Source of the DNA: JADJLQ01 sp044227925
GTDB lineage: Bacteria; Bacteroidota; Bacteroidia; Chitinophagales; Saprospiraceae
Assembly (NCBI GenBank): GCA_044227925.1
Contig: JBGAVW010000006.1
Coordinates: 62,001 to 126,000 of the forward strand
Reading direction: 5' to 3'
Length of the DNA: 64,000 bases
A program made the position numbers and the translations under genes. The number at the start of each line of letters is the position of its first letter. The first letter of the stretch is position 1. This document shows positions 26,112 to 35,953 of the stretch, one piece after another. The notes under the pieces are model-generated. The model saw only the letters and a program-made list of their open reading frames with translations. It ran no database searches and was not told the DNA's origin.

Positions 26112-28295
26112 ATGTCAAAAACAATCATTATTTCCAACAGGCTACCTGTAAAAATCGAGGTCTCTGATGCAGGCTCTATTATATATAAACCAAGTGAAGG
26201 TGGCCTGGCTACCGGACTGGGATCAGTATACAAACAAGGAACAAATGTATGGATCGGCTGGCCTGGTAATCATGTAGAGGATGTTACCGTGCAGATTCAA
26301 ACGGAGTACGAACTTTCCTTGCAAAATATGATTCCCGTATTCCTGACACCACAGGAAATTAAATTGTTTTATGAAGGATTTTCAAACGAAGTTCTATGGC
26401 CCAATTTTCATTATTTCCCGCAGTTGGTGGTGTATGAAGATAAATACTGGGAGTCCTATGTAGCTGTGAATGCTAAGTTTTGTGAAACCGTAGTGAAGTA
26501 TATCAAAGAAGGAGATACCATCTGGGTACACGATTATCAGCTGCTGTTATTGCCTGAAATGTTGCGGAGCAGACTCCCAAGGATATCCATTGGTTATTTT
26601 AATCATATTCCGTTTCCATCTTTTGAAATGTTCAGGATGTTGCCATGGCGAAAAGAACTATTATGTGGTTTATTGGGTGCGGATTTGATTGGATTTCATA
26701 CCTATGATGATATGAGGCATTTTCTGAGTTCTGTAAACCGACTCACCAACTTTTCCGTTTCCAATCAATATGTACAAAATATAGAGCGCAGGGTAAAAGT
26801 AGATGCTTTCCCGATGGGTATAGATTATGAAAAATTTGCGGAGTCAGCCATGTCAGCAGAAACTATCTCACAGGAAGTAGAGTATCGTACAGCATTGGGC
26901 GGTAAGCGTCTGATACTAAGCATTGACAGGCTGGATTATACAAAAGGAATTCCTCAACGACTAAGTGCATTTGACGAGTTTTTATACCGGTATCCTGAGT
27001 TTAAAGAAAAAGTATCCCTTGTAATGGTAGTTGTTCCATCTCGTGATCAGGTAGGAATGTATAAAGAACTTAAAGAGACAGTGGATGAATTGGTAGGCAG
27101 GATAAATGGAACACATGGCAATATGAAGTGGACTCCGGTACTGTATTTCTACAGATCAATACCTATGGAAAAACTATCTGCGTTTTACAGAATTGCAGAT
27201 GTAGGCTTGGTCACTCCGCTTCGGGATGGTATGAATCTGGTGGCAAAAGAATTCATTGCATCTAAAGTGGATAAAAAAGGCGTACTTATTTTATCCGAAA
27301 TGGCCGGAGCTGCAAAAGAATTATCAGATGCCATCCTAATCAATCCATTTGATGAAAATCGATTTGTAGATGCCATCTACCAGGCACTTACTATGTCTCC
27401 TCTGGAACAAAGCACAAGATTGACTAAAATGCAGGTTACTCTTAAAAAATATAATATTCATCACTGGGTTCGCATTTTTATGGAAAGCCTAATAGAGATA
27501 AAACAGGAGCAAGAAGATTACCTTACCAGACAAATAGATGAACATGATTTGCCGTTCATCATCAACCGATATCAAAAAGCAAGCCGCCGAATTATTTTTC
27601 TTGACTACGATGGAACATTGACCGGTTTTAATGTAGACCCTTCTGCCTGTATGCCGGATGAGGAATTGTCCGATATCTTTGAACAACTGGCAAAAGATTC
27701 TAAAAATCAGGTGATCATTATTAGCGGCCGACCTCACCAGACACTTGAAAACTGGATGGGTAAATATCCCTTTACTCTCATTGCAGAACATGGTGTATGG
27801 ACCAGAAAACATGGCTTCGAGTGGACCATAAAAGAAAATCTGAGAAATCAATGGAAGCCAGAAATAGTAAAACTGATGGAGCAATATATAGACCGTACTC
27901 CAGGGTCTTTTATTGAAGAAAAAAATTATGGGTTAGTATGGCATTACCGAGGTGTGGAAGTGGGATTGGGAGAGCTAAGGTCGCGTGAGCTCATGTCACA
28001 TCTAAGATACCTCGTCGCCTCAAAAGGCTTGCAAGTGCTGGAAGGTGATAAAGTGGTAGAGGTAAAAAACCAGGAAGTAAATAAAGGAATTACCGCGTTC
28101 AGGTTTGTAAGTAAAAACCCTGATGATATTCATATTGCCATTGGGGATGACTGGACAGATGAAGATACTTTTGCTGTGATGCCACAGAATGCAGTGACCA
28201 TTAAAGTTGGACACTCCGCATCAAAAGCTAAATACCATTTGGACACGGTACAGGAAGTGAGGACATTTTTGAAAAAACTGGTTGCAGCTGGTTAG
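26112..28295 (+). CDS. Fused trehalose-6-phosphate synthase / trehalose-6-phosphate phosphatase
   Basis: Makes trehalose from UDP-glucose and glucose-6-phosphate in one polypeptide. The GT20 synthase domain occupies about residues 1-465, with SNRLPV near the start, HDYQL and RDGMNLVAKEF. The HAD-type phosphatase domain occupies about 485-727, with the nucleophile motif D498-Y-D500-GT, ISGRP and GDDWTDED. Both active sites look complete, so the enzyme should be bifunctional. ATG 26112 agrees with the family N-terminus. It ends one base from the end of the convergent purQ gene. Confidence 0.95.
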   Translation: MSKTIIISNRLPVKIEVSDAGSIIYKPSEGGLATGLGSVYKQGTNVWIGWPGNHVEDVTVQIQTEYELSLQNMIPVFLTPQEIKLFYEGFSNEVLWPNFHYFPQLVVYEDKYWESYVAVNAKFCETVVKYIKEGDTIWVHDYQLLLLPEMLRSRLPRISIGYFNHIPFPSFEMFRMLPWRKELLCGLLGADLIGFHTYDDMRHFLSSVNRLTNFSVSNQYVQNIERRVKVDAFPMGIDYEKFAESAMSAETISQEVEYRTALGGKRLILSIDRLDYTKGIPQRLSAFDEFLYRYPEFKEKVSLVMVVVPSRDQVGMYKELKETVDELVGRINGTHGNMKWTPVLYFYRSIPMEKLSAFYRIADVGLVTPLRDGMNLVAKEFIASKVDKKGVLILSEMAGAAKELSDAILINPFDENRFVDAIYQALTMSPLEQSTRLTKMQVTLKKYNIHHWVRIFMESLIEIKQEQEDYLTRQIDEHDLPFIINRYQKASRRIIFLDYDGTLTGFNVDPSACMPDEELSDIFEQLAKDSKNQVIIISGRPHQTLENWMGKYPFTLIAEHGVWTRKHGFEWTIKENLRNQWKPEIVKLMEQYIDRTPGSFIEEKNYGLVWHYRGVEVGLGELRSRELMSHLRYLVASKGLQVLEGDKVVEVKNQEVNKGITAFRFVSKNPDDIHIAIGDDWTDEDTFAVMPQNAVTIKVGHSASKAKYHLDTVQEVRTFLKKLVAAG

Positions 28296-28296
28296 T

Positions 28297-29007
28297 TTAT
28301 GCCATCACTGATTCAAAATGTTTCATCATTGACTTAAACATACCCAGACCATCTGTATTGCCTAATATTTCTTCGCTTGCTCTTTCAGGATGAGGCATCA
28401 TGCCAAAGACATTGCGTTGTCTATTACAAATACCTGCTATAGCCTCTATAGATCCATTGACATTGCTTGTTTCAGAAAGAAGTCCATTTGAATCACAATA
28501 TGTAAAAAGGATTTGATCATGCTCTCGCAATTCTTTCAGCGTCTGCATGTCGGCATGATATCTGCCATCTGCATGAGCAATAGGAATTTTTAATACCTGT
28601 CCTTGCATCAATTCATTTGTAATAATACTGTCCACGCTGATGGTTTTTAAATAGATATTTTCACAAATAAATTTTTGATCCTGATTGGGAAGCAACACCC
28701 CAGGCAGTAATCCGGCCTCACACAATATTTGAAAGCCATTGCAAATGCCCCACACAAAACCGCCTTTATTAGCAAAATGGGTGACTTCAGGCATGATATT
28801 GGCATATCTTGCAATGGCACCTGATCTTAAATAGTCACCGTAGGAAAACCCCCCGGGTAAAAATATACCATCGACCTCAGGTAGATGATGTGATTTATGC
28901 CATATTTTTTCTACCTGCACTTTGCAGACTTCACTGAGTACATGGACTAAATCATCGTCACAATTAGATCCTGGAAACACAACTACTCCAAATTTGAGAT
29001 TTTGCAT
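28297..29007 (-). CDS. purQ: Phosphoribosylformylglycinamidine synthase, glutaminase subunit
   Basis: Class I glutamine amidotransferase that feeds ammonia to PurL in purine synthesis. It has 236 residues with nucleophile Cys89 (GICNGFQ), oxyanion region FLPGGFSYGDYLR, and the C-terminal His/Glu pair in HPERASE. As a separate subunit it implies that the genome carries a small PurL and PurS rather than the fused large PurL; those genes are not in the window. It follows the upstream membrane protein gene with no gap. Confidence 0.93.
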   Translation of the reverse strand: MQNLKFGVVVFPGSNCDDDLVHVLSEVCKVQVEKIWHKSHHLPEVDGIFLPGGFSYGDYLRSGAIARYANIMPEVTHFANKGGFVWGICNGFQILCEAGLLPGVLLPNQDQKFICENIYLKTISVDSIITNELMQGQVLKIPIAHADGRYHADMQTLKELREHDQILFTYCDSNGLLSETSNVNGSIEAIAGICNRQRNVFGMMPHPERASEEILGNTDGLGMFKSMMKHFESVMA

Positions 29008-29952
29008 TTAAACGATTTTAAATAATGATAAAATTTGAATCACCAACACCCCGATAAAAAGGAATAAATGAATCATTTCCGATATAGAAGTATTAGTAAT
29101 ATGAGAAACCAGCAGCCCTACGAAGATACCAATAAAAGGCATCATAAAAATCAAGCCTCCAGGATCACCGTGAAATACCATTACCAATATAGAGGTAATC
29201 AAAGATAGGTACAAAATATCTACTTTTTTCTGCGCCTGGATGTGCTTCTTTTTTCTGACTTCATTATAAGACAAAAACAAAAAAAAGGTTACTAAAGCAA
29301 AAAGAATCAGAAAAACGGTATTCATGGTTCCACCTTTAAAACTAAAAAAAGTAGTACCAAAATGAGGTAAAAAGGCGTCTATGATCTCTCCTTCATTTCC
29401 TTTCCATACCTTATAGGTGATGTATAAAAACCAGGGTACACCTCCTCCTACTGCTATTTGTATAGGATGCACCAGTTCCATTTTTTTTAGATTGGTAATT
29501 CCAATAAATAATAAAAACAGAAAAAAAATCATAGGGCTGCAGAAAAGGGAAGCAATGCCTACTAAAAAAGAGGCATTAAATATGTGGACGGCAGGATTGG
29601 TAGTTTTGTAAATATGAAATAACTCGAATATGCCCCATATTATAAAAAAATTGGCAATATGAATATGGCTGAAATTCCAGTGGGCAGGCAATAAAGATGA
29701 AAATAAAATAAAAAACACCCCGGGATAAAGCATGATGTCCCGGTGCAGCCTGTTTTCTATAATCATCCGGTTAATAAAAGCAGCCTGAATAAATAATACC
29801 AAAATGTGAATGATCGTTGCCGATATCCCCTTCAATCCAAAAATATCGGACTGAGCAGGTCGGGCCAGGGATGGGATGATATTGAGGATGGTTGCATACA
29901 CCAATAGCATCATACTATTGAAAAAGCTATTTTTTTTAAATAAAGAAAGCAT
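29008..29952 (-). CDS. Polytopic inner-membrane protein, DUF6427-like
   Basis: A 314-residue protein with about ten hydrophobic segments and no soluble domain. The opening LSLFKKNSFFNSMMLL and general layout resemble the Bacteroidota DUF6427 proteins, which often lie near nucleotide-metabolism genes; here purQ follows directly. Function is unknown. Recognition is by overall pattern, so the family name is tentative. The ATG at 29952 is followed by a short charged start and then the first membrane segment. Confidence 0.6.
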   Translation of the reverse strand: MLSLFKKNSFFNSMMLLVYATILNIIPSLARPAQSDIFGLKGISATIIHILVLFIQAAFINRMIIENRLHRDIMLYPGVFFILFSSLLPAHWNFSHIHIANFFIIWGIFELFHIYKTTNPAVHIFNASFLVGIASLFCSPMIFFLFLLFIGITNLKKMELVHPIQIAVGGGVPWFLYITYKVWKGNEGEIIDAFLPHFGTTFFSFKGGTMNTVFLILFALVTFFLFLSYNEVRKKKHIQAQKKVDILYLSLITSILVMVFHGDPGGLIFMMPFIGIFVGLLVSHITNTSISEMIHLFLFIGVLVIQILSLFKIV

Positions 29953-30186
29953 GCAACAGCTACAAAATTAAAAATATAAACAGGTATAAAAGCATTTAAA
30001 TAAATATATTATCCAAAAATTTAATGTAAAGTCTTTAAGTAGTTATAAAGTATTGATATACTGACCGGTAGCAAAGTACGGGCAAATCACCTTACCTGGC
30101 AATCCATTTTCAATTTTATATATTTTTTCGGATACAACGCATCAATTTGAATATTGGTATATTGCACAGGGTTTTTAAAATAAGGG

Positions 30187-31155
30187 ATGAATCTTAAAAC
30201 TATCCAGCAGCCGATCGAAAAAGAACTTGCAGAGTTTGAATTATACTTCAAAAAGGCAATGAAAAGTCAGGTCTCTTTATTGGATAAGATTACCTATTAT
30301 CTGGTAAAAAGAAAAGGGAAGCAAGTAAGGCCTATGTTTGTTTTTTTTAGCGCAAAACTGGCTAATGAAATCAATCAGGCTACCTATACTGCTGCTGCCC
30401 TCGTGGAAATCATCCATACAGCCACATTAGTACACGATGATGTAGTAGATGACTCCATGAAAAGAAGGGGTTTTTTTTCGATAAATGCACTTTGGAAAAA
30501 TAAAATAGCCGTATTGGTGGGCGATTATTTATTTTCGACCGGATTGAATCTGGCCTTGCAGGAACGGCAATTTGAAGTCTTGTATATACTTAATAAAGCG
30601 ATAAAGGAACTCAGTGAAGGTGAATTATTACAAATCGAAAAAGCCCGAAAACTGGATATTGACGAATCGGTTTACTACGAAATCATCAGACAGAAAACAG
30701 CGTCTTTGATAGCAGCCTCCTGTGCTGCAGGAGCGGCTTCTGTTACTGAAGATAAAGAGACCATAGCCCGGATTAAACAAATAGGGGAGTGGATAGGCAT
30801 GTCTTTTCAGATCAAAGACGATCTTTTTGATTTTGGTGATGATAATATTGGAAAGCCCACTGGTATAGATATCAAAGAAAAAAAAATGACCTTGCCTTTG
30901 ATCTACACTTTAAAACAAGTGACCAGATCTGAAAAAAACGAAATCATCAATACTATCCGTAATCATAGTGATGACCGAAAAAAAGTGAGGAAGATCATAG
31001 ACCAGGTAAAGCATTCCGGAGGTCTCGATTACAGCAATAGGATAATGAATGAATATGCAGATAAAGCAAAAATGGCTTTGATGGATTTTCCGGAATCAGA
31101 AGCCAGAACAGGGCTAAATGACTTGATCAATTTCACAATCAACAGAAAATATTAA
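30187..31155 (+). CDS. Polyprenyl diphosphate synthase (long-chain trans type)
   Basis: Elongates farnesyl or geranylgeranyl diphosphate to the side chain of menaquinone or a related quinone. The first Asp-rich motif DDVVD is at 84-88 (LVHDDVVDDS) and the second, DDLFD, at 211-215 (QIKDDLFDFGDD), with GKQVRPM for substrate binding near 44-50. The 322 residues fit octaprenyl/heptaprenyl synthases rather than the shorter FPP synthases. Start ATG 30187. A single gene with about 230 bases of upstream non-coding sequence. Chain length cannot be told by eye. Confidence 0.92.
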   Translation: MNLKTIQQPIEKELAEFELYFKKAMKSQVSLLDKITYYLVKRKGKQVRPMFVFFSAKLANEINQATYTAAALVEIIHTATLVHDDVVDDSMKRRGFFSINALWKNKIAVLVGDYLFSTGLNLALQERQFEVLYILNKAIKELSEGELLQIEKARKLDIDESVYYEIIRQKTASLIAASCAAGAASVTEDKETIARIKQIGEWIGMSFQIKDDLFDFGDDNIGKPTGIDIKEKKMTLPLIYTLKQVTRSEKNEIINTIRNHSDDRKKVRKIIDQVKHSGGLDYSNRIMNEYADKAKMALMDFPESEARTGLNDLINFTINRKY

Positions 31156-31215
31156 CATTTGAGTTGAAACAGAGCATGGAATAAGAGGATAAAGATTGCA
31201 TTTTCGTAAAAATGA

Positions 31216-31249
31216 CAAAGTGGCCACTCACTTAGAGCCGGCCACTTTG
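31216..31249. terminator. Possible bidirectional terminator hairpin
   Basis: Ten-pair stem CAAAGTGGCC (31216-31225) with GGCCACTTTG (31240-31249), loop of 14 bases. On the minus strand it is followed by TCATTTTTA; on the plus strand the T tract is missing. It lies between the ends of the polyprenyl synthase and lptE genes. Confidence 0.5.
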
Positions 31250-31442
31250 CTTGAACCAACTTATGTACCAAAATGCTTCTTTGGGTTTTTCTCCAGTTTA
31301 ACTTTTTTTGATTGATTCCTGATCAGGATCAGGTTATTTAATTGATACGAATACTTAACAGGGTCTTAACAGGAATTATTGTGATATAGTGAAAAAAAAT
31401 ATTTTTTATTTGTAAAAATGCTCCGATGGGGCAGGTGAGTGA

Positions 31443-31937
31443 TCACCAATCTCCGAATGCGCGGTTAAAAATATCTTCAGCGATCTGATTCGAAATGGTG
31501 TTGATAAGGTTTTCCTGTACATCCAGCAGATTGGTTCGGCCATCAAAATCCTGAAAATAAGAAAAGGATTGACTCCAGTTTTTTGTTTCATCATGTCGAT
31601 TTTCAAAATCGATCTTAATACTAATGGTCAGTCTGCTCAAAGCACTGATATTATCAGATGTGGGGGCTTGTGAAGTAACATTAAAAGCTTCTACCGTGCC
31701 GATAAAACTCAGATCAGGGTCTGTATCCTGAAATCGCAATCTGGATTGGCTTCGGACTTTATCTTTTAATTTTTCGGTAAAAGTGATGGCTAACGTGGCC
31801 GGTCCATTATCTACGCGGTTTTCCATCAAGGGTACATAAAAGGTATTTATGGCAGCATCGATGGAAGTACTTTTAAATGAATAACAACCCAGGAAACCGA
31901 GGACATTGAAGGTCAAAAACACGATGATGTATTTCAT
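31443..31937 (-). CDS. lptE: LptE-like LPS assembly lipoprotein
   Basis: Plug partner of LptD in the outer-membrane LPS translocon. The 164 residues begin with a lipoprotein signal ending in LGC (Cys18) and continue with the Bacteroidota LptE pattern: YSFKSTSID, a central strand-rich part and the terminal helix NLINTISNQIAEDIFNRAF. The start overlaps the stop of the sigma-54 regulator (ATGA). Its partner LptD is encoded 20 kb away at 51447-54110. Confidence 0.85.
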   Translation of the reverse strand: MKYIIVFLTFNVLGFLGCYSFKSTSIDAAINTFYVPLMENRVDNGPATLAITFTEKLKDKVRSQSRLRFQDTDPDLSFIGTVEAFNVTSQAPTSDNISALSRLTISIKIDFENRHDETKNWSQSFSYFQDFDGRTNLLDVQENLINTISNQIAEDIFNRAFGDW

Positions 31938-33208
31938 TCCAGATCGTATTGTTTTATTTTACGATAAAGTGTTCGTTCACTGATGCCCAGTTCTTGTGAA
32001 GCTTCTTTTCTGCGACCTTTGTGTTTAATCAGGGCTTTTCCTATCAGGTCTTTTTCCATTTGCTCTATAGAAAGGGGCTCTTCCACCACTATTGTTTTGT
32101 TGTCGTAGGCCAGGTTTTCATTTTTATCGAGCACTACCGGTTTGTGCACGGCATTTTCATTGTAATCAGAAGTATAGGTTCGGAGCGGGGCGGGGGAAAA
32201 TGATTTATCAAGCCGGGTGTCACCTGCCCACGTAGCCAAACTGGAAGTATTATTTAGATCGGGCATTTCCAGGTTATTGCGTTTGATGAGCTCGAAAAAT
32301 AAACCCTTCAGGTCATTCATATCCTTTTTCAGGTCAAACAATACTTTGTACAATATCTCCCTTTCATCGAATTTGGATTCCGCAGTTTTACCTGGGATTA
32401 ATGAAAGCTGATTTGTATTAAATGTTGGCATCAATTGCATGAGTGCAGATTTAGTAATCAATCTTTCCTCAGATAGCACCGACAGCTGTTCTGCAAAATT
32501 TTTGAGTTCACGAACATTTCCAGGCCAATGATATTGTAAAAGCAGATCTTTTGCATCTTCATCCAACTCTACAGGTGTTGTAGAGTATTTTTCAGCAAAG
32601 TCAATGGAGAACCGCTTAAATAACAAGGGGATATCGGCTCGTCTTTCTTTGAGAGAAGGAACATGGATGGGCACTATACTGAGTCTATAATACAAATCCT
32701 CTCTAAACCGATTGGTTTGAATTCTTTCTAATAAATTTACATTGGTCGCAGCGATGATTCGCACATCTGTCCGTTGTGACTTTGAAGATCCTACACGGAT
32801 GAATTCACCGCTTTCAAGCACACGAAGTAAATACGCCTGGGTGTCCAGCGGCATTTCAGCTATTTCATCTAAAAAAATAGTACCGCCATCCGCAGTTTCA
32901 AAATACCCTTTCCGATCTCCGGTAGCTCCGGTAAATGAACCTTTTTCATGTCCAAACAATTCAGAATTGATCGTACCCGGTGGGATAGCTCCACAGTTGA
33001 CAGCGATGAGTTTGTTGTGTTTCCTTTTGCTTAGGGTATGAATGATCTGAGAAAAGATTTCCTTTCCGGTACCACTTTCACCGGTAATCAATACTGTAAG
33101 GTCAGTATCTGCAACACGAATAGCCGTTTCCAGGGCTCGCTCCAACTCTTTTGAATGCCCGATTATTCCAAATCTGTTTTTTATTGCATGTATATTAGTA
33201 TTAGCCAT
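31934..33208 (-). CDS. Sigma-54 interaction transcriptional activator without a sensor domain
   Basis: AAA+ bacterial enhancer-binding protein. ATG 33208 gives 424 residues. The AAA+ domain starts almost at once (about 13-245), with Walker A GESGTGKE (43-50), the sigma-54 contact loop GSFTGA (90-95) and Walker B FLDEIAEMP (112-120). A linker of about 110 residues and a C-terminal Fis-type helix-turn-helix (RRKEASQELGISERTLYRK) follow. There is no receiver, GAF or PAS domain. It lies between miaB and lptE with a 4-base overlap, an order that recurs in Bacteroidota. A longer version starting at 33265 would overlap miaB. Confidence 0.92.
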   Translation of the reverse strand: MANTNIHAIKNRFGIIGHSKELERALETAIRVADTDLTVLITGESGTGKEIFSQIIHTLSKRKHNKLIAVNCGAIPPGTINSELFGHEKGSFTGATGDRKGYFETADGGTIFLDEIAEMPLDTQAYLLRVLESGEFIRVGSSKSQRTDVRIIAATNVNLLERIQTNRFREDLYYRLSIVPIHVPSLKERRADIPLLFKRFSIDFAEKYSTTPVELDEDAKDLLLQYHWPGNVRELKNFAEQLSVLSEERLITKSALMQLMPTFNTNQLSLIPGKTAESKFDEREILYKVLFDLKKDMNDLKGLFFELIKRNNLEMPDLNNTSSLATWAGDTRLDKSFSPAPLRTYTSDYNENAVHKPVVLDKNENLAYDNKTIVVEEPLSIEQMEKDLIGKALIKHKGRRKEASQELGISERTLYRKIKQYDLE

Positions 33209-33221
33209 AGAAAATACACGA

Positions 33222-34637
33222 TTAAATAATGTGAGCAAATAAAGTGGCGCTATTCGCATCGTCAATTTTTACATATACATAATCCCCTTTTTTATAATTA
33301 CCCGATTTGGGAAATACAATCATTTTGTTTTGACTGTTTCTGCCTTTCCATTCTTCAGTAGATTTTTTGGAATTCCCTTCAATCAGTACTTTAAAAATTT
33401 TTCCGATATCGTTTTTATTTCCTTCAAGAGAAAGCTGATTTTGTAATGCAATCACTTCACTCAACCTTTGCTTTTTAATTTCTAATGGAATGTCATCTGG
33501 GTATTTTTTTGCAGCTAATGTACCTGGCCGCTCACTGTAGGCAAACATATAGGACATACTGTATTTAGCAAGGCTCATGATGCTCAATGTGTCTTGATGT
33601 TCTGATTCTGTTTCGCTACAAAAACCAGTGATCACATCTGATGATAATGCGCAGTCAGGTAATAGTCTGTGAATGGCGCTTAACCTGTCTATATACCAAT
33701 CCCTATCGTAAGTCCTGTTCATCAGCTCGAGAATCCTGCTGTTACCAGATTGAACAGGTAAGTGAATGTATTTGCATATATTTTCATAGGCAGCCATAGT
33801 CATCAGTACTTCATCAGTAATGTCTTTTGGGTGAGAAGTAGAAAACCGAACCCTGAGATCAGGGTGTATTTGAGCTACTTTTTCCAGTAGTTTTGCAAAA
33901 TTGACATATTCCCCATTTTCAGGATTAGTCCATTTATAAGAATCCACATTTTGACCAAGCAGGGTTACTTCCTTAAATCCTTTATCAAATAATGATGCAG
34001 CTTCGGATACGATACTAAACATGTCACGACTTCTTTCACGCCCCCTGGTAAAGGGGACTACACAAAACGAACACATATTATCACAACCTCGCATGATGCT
34101 GATAAACGCACTCACTCCGTTACTATCCAACCTTACCGGGCTGATGTCTGCATAGGTTTCTTCCCTGGATAAAAAAACATTCATTCCTTTGACTCCGTCA
34201 TTTGCCTCGGAGATCAGATGGGGCAGCGATCGGTAAGCATCCGGTCCTACTACGAGGTCTACTAATTTTTCTTCATCCAACAGTTGTTTTTTCATTCGCT
34301 CCGCCATGCACCCGAGCACTCCAATCAATGTACCGGGTTTGTCGTCTTTTATTTTGTCAAAAGTGCGTAACCTTTTACGTATAGTCTCTTCAGCTTTTTC
34401 CCTAATACTGCAGGTATTCAATAAAATTAAATCCGCATCATCGAGGTTTCTGGTGGCACTGTATCCTTCACCCCCTAAAATGGAAGCTACAATCTCGGAA
34501 TCAGAAAAATTCATCTGACAACCGTAACTTTCTATATAAAATCGCTTTGCATTTTCCTGGTCAGGTGCCTGACTATCAAATACTTCACCTTGCCTTTCTT
34601 CTACAATTACTTTTTCTTCGGTAGCTTGTTCAAACAT
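33222..34637 (-). CDS. miaB: tRNA-2-methylthio-N6-dimethylallyladenosine synthase
   Basis: Radical-SAM methylthiotransferase acting on i6A37 of tRNAs. The N-terminal UPF0004 domain carries cluster cysteines C40, C76 and C110. The radical-SAM motif is C185-xxx-C189-xx-C192 (RGCDNMCSFC), and a TRAM domain occupies about 405-470. All six cluster cysteines are present in 471 residues. The opening 30 residues form a charged extension common in Bacteroidota. First gene of the miaB, sigma-54 activator, lptE unit. A TAnnTTTG element lies 25 bases upstream of ATG 34637. Confidence 0.95.
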   Translation of the reverse strand: MFEQATEEKVIVEERQGEVFDSQAPDQENAKRFYIESYGCQMNFSDSEIVASILGGEGYSATRNLDDADLILLNTCSIREKAEETIRKRLRTFDKIKDDKPGTLIGVLGCMAERMKKQLLDEEKLVDLVVGPDAYRSLPHLISEANDGVKGMNVFLSREETYADISPVRLDSNGVSAFISIMRGCDNMCSFCVVPFTRGRERSRDMFSIVSEAASLFDKGFKEVTLLGQNVDSYKWTNPENGEYVNFAKLLEKVAQIHPDLRVRFSTSHPKDITDEVLMTMAAYENICKYIHLPVQSGNSRILELMNRTYDRDWYIDRLSAIHRLLPDCALSSDVITGFCSETESEHQDTLSIMSLAKYSMSYMFAYSERPGTLAAKKYPDDIPLEIKKQRLSEVIALQNQLSLEGNKNDIGKIFKVLIEGNSKKSTEEWKGRNSQNKMIVFPKSGNYKKGDYVYVKIDDANSATLFAHII

Positions 34638-34661
34638 GGATTTTTTATACTAGATTGAATG

Positions 34662-34669
34662 CAAAGATA
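34662..34669 (-). promoter_or_regulatory. -7 element (TAtcTTTG) upstream of miaB
   Basis: Exact TAnnTTTG match on the minus strand, 25 bases before the miaB start. A TTTTG lies upstream, but with only 14 bases of spacing, shorter than usual. Confidence 0.45.
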
Positions 34670-34739
34670 AAGGTGTTTTGTGACAAAATGTCAGGATGTA
34701 TGTTTAAAAGATAGCTATTCAGTTTAATCTTTTAAATAT

Positions 34740-35948
34740 TCATTTAACAAATTTGGTTAAATAATTGAAAATCAATTCAGTAGCTCCTTTGTTTTGATTA
34801 AAATACTGATTCGCCTGGGTATGAATATTCATTAATCTTTCGCCAGACAATGAATCTACAACCTCTTTCAGCTCCGTGTCGGTATTTATTGAAAAACCTA
34901 TTTCTATTTTTATTAAATCATAGGCTTCTTTGAAGGATTGGTAATTCGGTCCGAAAATGACAGGTATGCCATATACTGCTGCCTCCAGTGTATTATGAAT
35001 GCCTTTCCCAAATCCCCCTCCGATATAAGCAATAGTCGCGTATGTATAGATTAAACTTAATAATCCAATTTTATCTACAATCAGGATATTAAAATCTTCC
35101 CCATTCCACTGAGAGTATAAAATGGGTGAATATTCAGATAGTAGTACGGTTGTATCGTTTATGGCAGATGCTGATATTTCATGTGGAACTATAATTAAAT
35201 TAAATGCCGGATTATGTTCATACCATTTTTTAATTATTTTTTCATCCGCTGGCCAGGTAGACCCTGCGATGAATAATGGCTTTGTCGAGCTAAACTTTTT
35301 GAATAATGGTGGTGGATCGCTATGATCGCGAATGGAGAGTACTCTGTCGATACGTGTATCACCGGCTACTATTGCATGTGAATACCCCGTTTGTTCCAGG
35401 TATTTTTTACTTTCAAGGTCCTGGACAAAAATGGCATCTGCATTCTTTACTTTTTTCATAAGCCACTGGTTCCATGGTTTTAGCAGGAAATGACCTTTCC
35501 ACCAAAAGGTTGAAATGTAAATGAAAGGAACCCGATCAGAGATCAATCGATCTAAATGGTTATACCAGAATTCATACTTTACGAAGATGGCTAGCGAAGG
35601 CTTGAGTATATTGATAAAGTGTGTTGAATCCTTTTTGGTATCCAAAGGCATGTAACCAACCCAGTCTGCGTATGGATAATTTTTCCGTGCATTATATCCT
35701 GATGCCGAAAAAAAAGTTAAAGCGATTTTTTTATCGGGCCAATTCGATTTTATTTTTTCAATTACGGGCCGTCCTTGCTCAAATTCGCCCAGTGAAGCGG
35801 AATGAACCCAAATACATCCATCCAGATGAGCAGGTACTTGTTGATTTTCCCTGACTAATAAAAAAGAATGGATCTTAGGATTGAATTTTCCTATTATTTT
35901 CAGTATGCTTTTTAAGGTTTCTAATAATACATTGTATAAAATATGCAT
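34740..35948 (-). CDS. waaA: 3-deoxy-D-manno-octulosonic acid (Kdo) transferase
   Basis: Adds Kdo from CMP-Kdo to lipid A precursor at the inner membrane. The GT30 N-terminal domain has the catalytic motif SASLGEFEQGRPVIE (Glu55). The C-terminal GT-B half carries VAGDTRIDRV, FIAGSTWPADE and the GGGFGKGIHNTLEAAVYGIPVIFGP region (split here as GGGFGKG and HNTLEAAVYG). The length of 402 residues is normal. Together with KdsD at the left edge and LptD/LptE it outlines an LPS pathway. It starts 5 bases after the stop of the small barrel-like protein. Confidence 0.93.
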   Translation of the reverse strand: MHILYNVLLETLKSILKIIGKFNPKIHSFLLVRENQQVPAHLDGCIWVHSASLGEFEQGRPVIEKIKSNWPDKKIALTFFSASGYNARKNYPYADWVGYMPLDTKKDSTHFINILKPSLAIFVKYEFWYNHLDRLISDRVPFIYISTFWWKGHFLLKPWNQWLMKKVKNADAIFVQDLESKKYLEQTGYSHAIVAGDTRIDRVLSIRDHSDPPPLFKKFSSTKPLFIAGSTWPADEKIIKKWYEHNPAFNLIIVPHEISASAINDTTVLLSEYSPILYSQWNGEDFNILIVDKIGLLSLIYTYATIAYIGGGFGKGIHNTLEAAVYGIPVIFGPNYQSFKEAYDLIKIEIGFSINTDTELKEVVDSLSGERLMNIHTQANQYFNQNKGATELIFNYLTKFVK

Positions 35949-35953
35949 AATGA

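Noticed and set aside
27489..27884. Antisense reading frame of 131 codons within the trehalose fusion gene
   Set aside because: It mirrors the phosphatase domain with its DxD motif on the other strand; no start region or family likeness.
31318..31327. Palindrome CCTGATCAGG near lptE
   Set aside because: A short palindrome in an intergenic region with no start nearby; no basis for calling it an operator.
33209..33265. Upstream start of the sigma-54 activator overlapping miaB
   Set aside because: The ATG at 33208 gives a standard N-terminus; the longer form overlaps the miaB 3' end.
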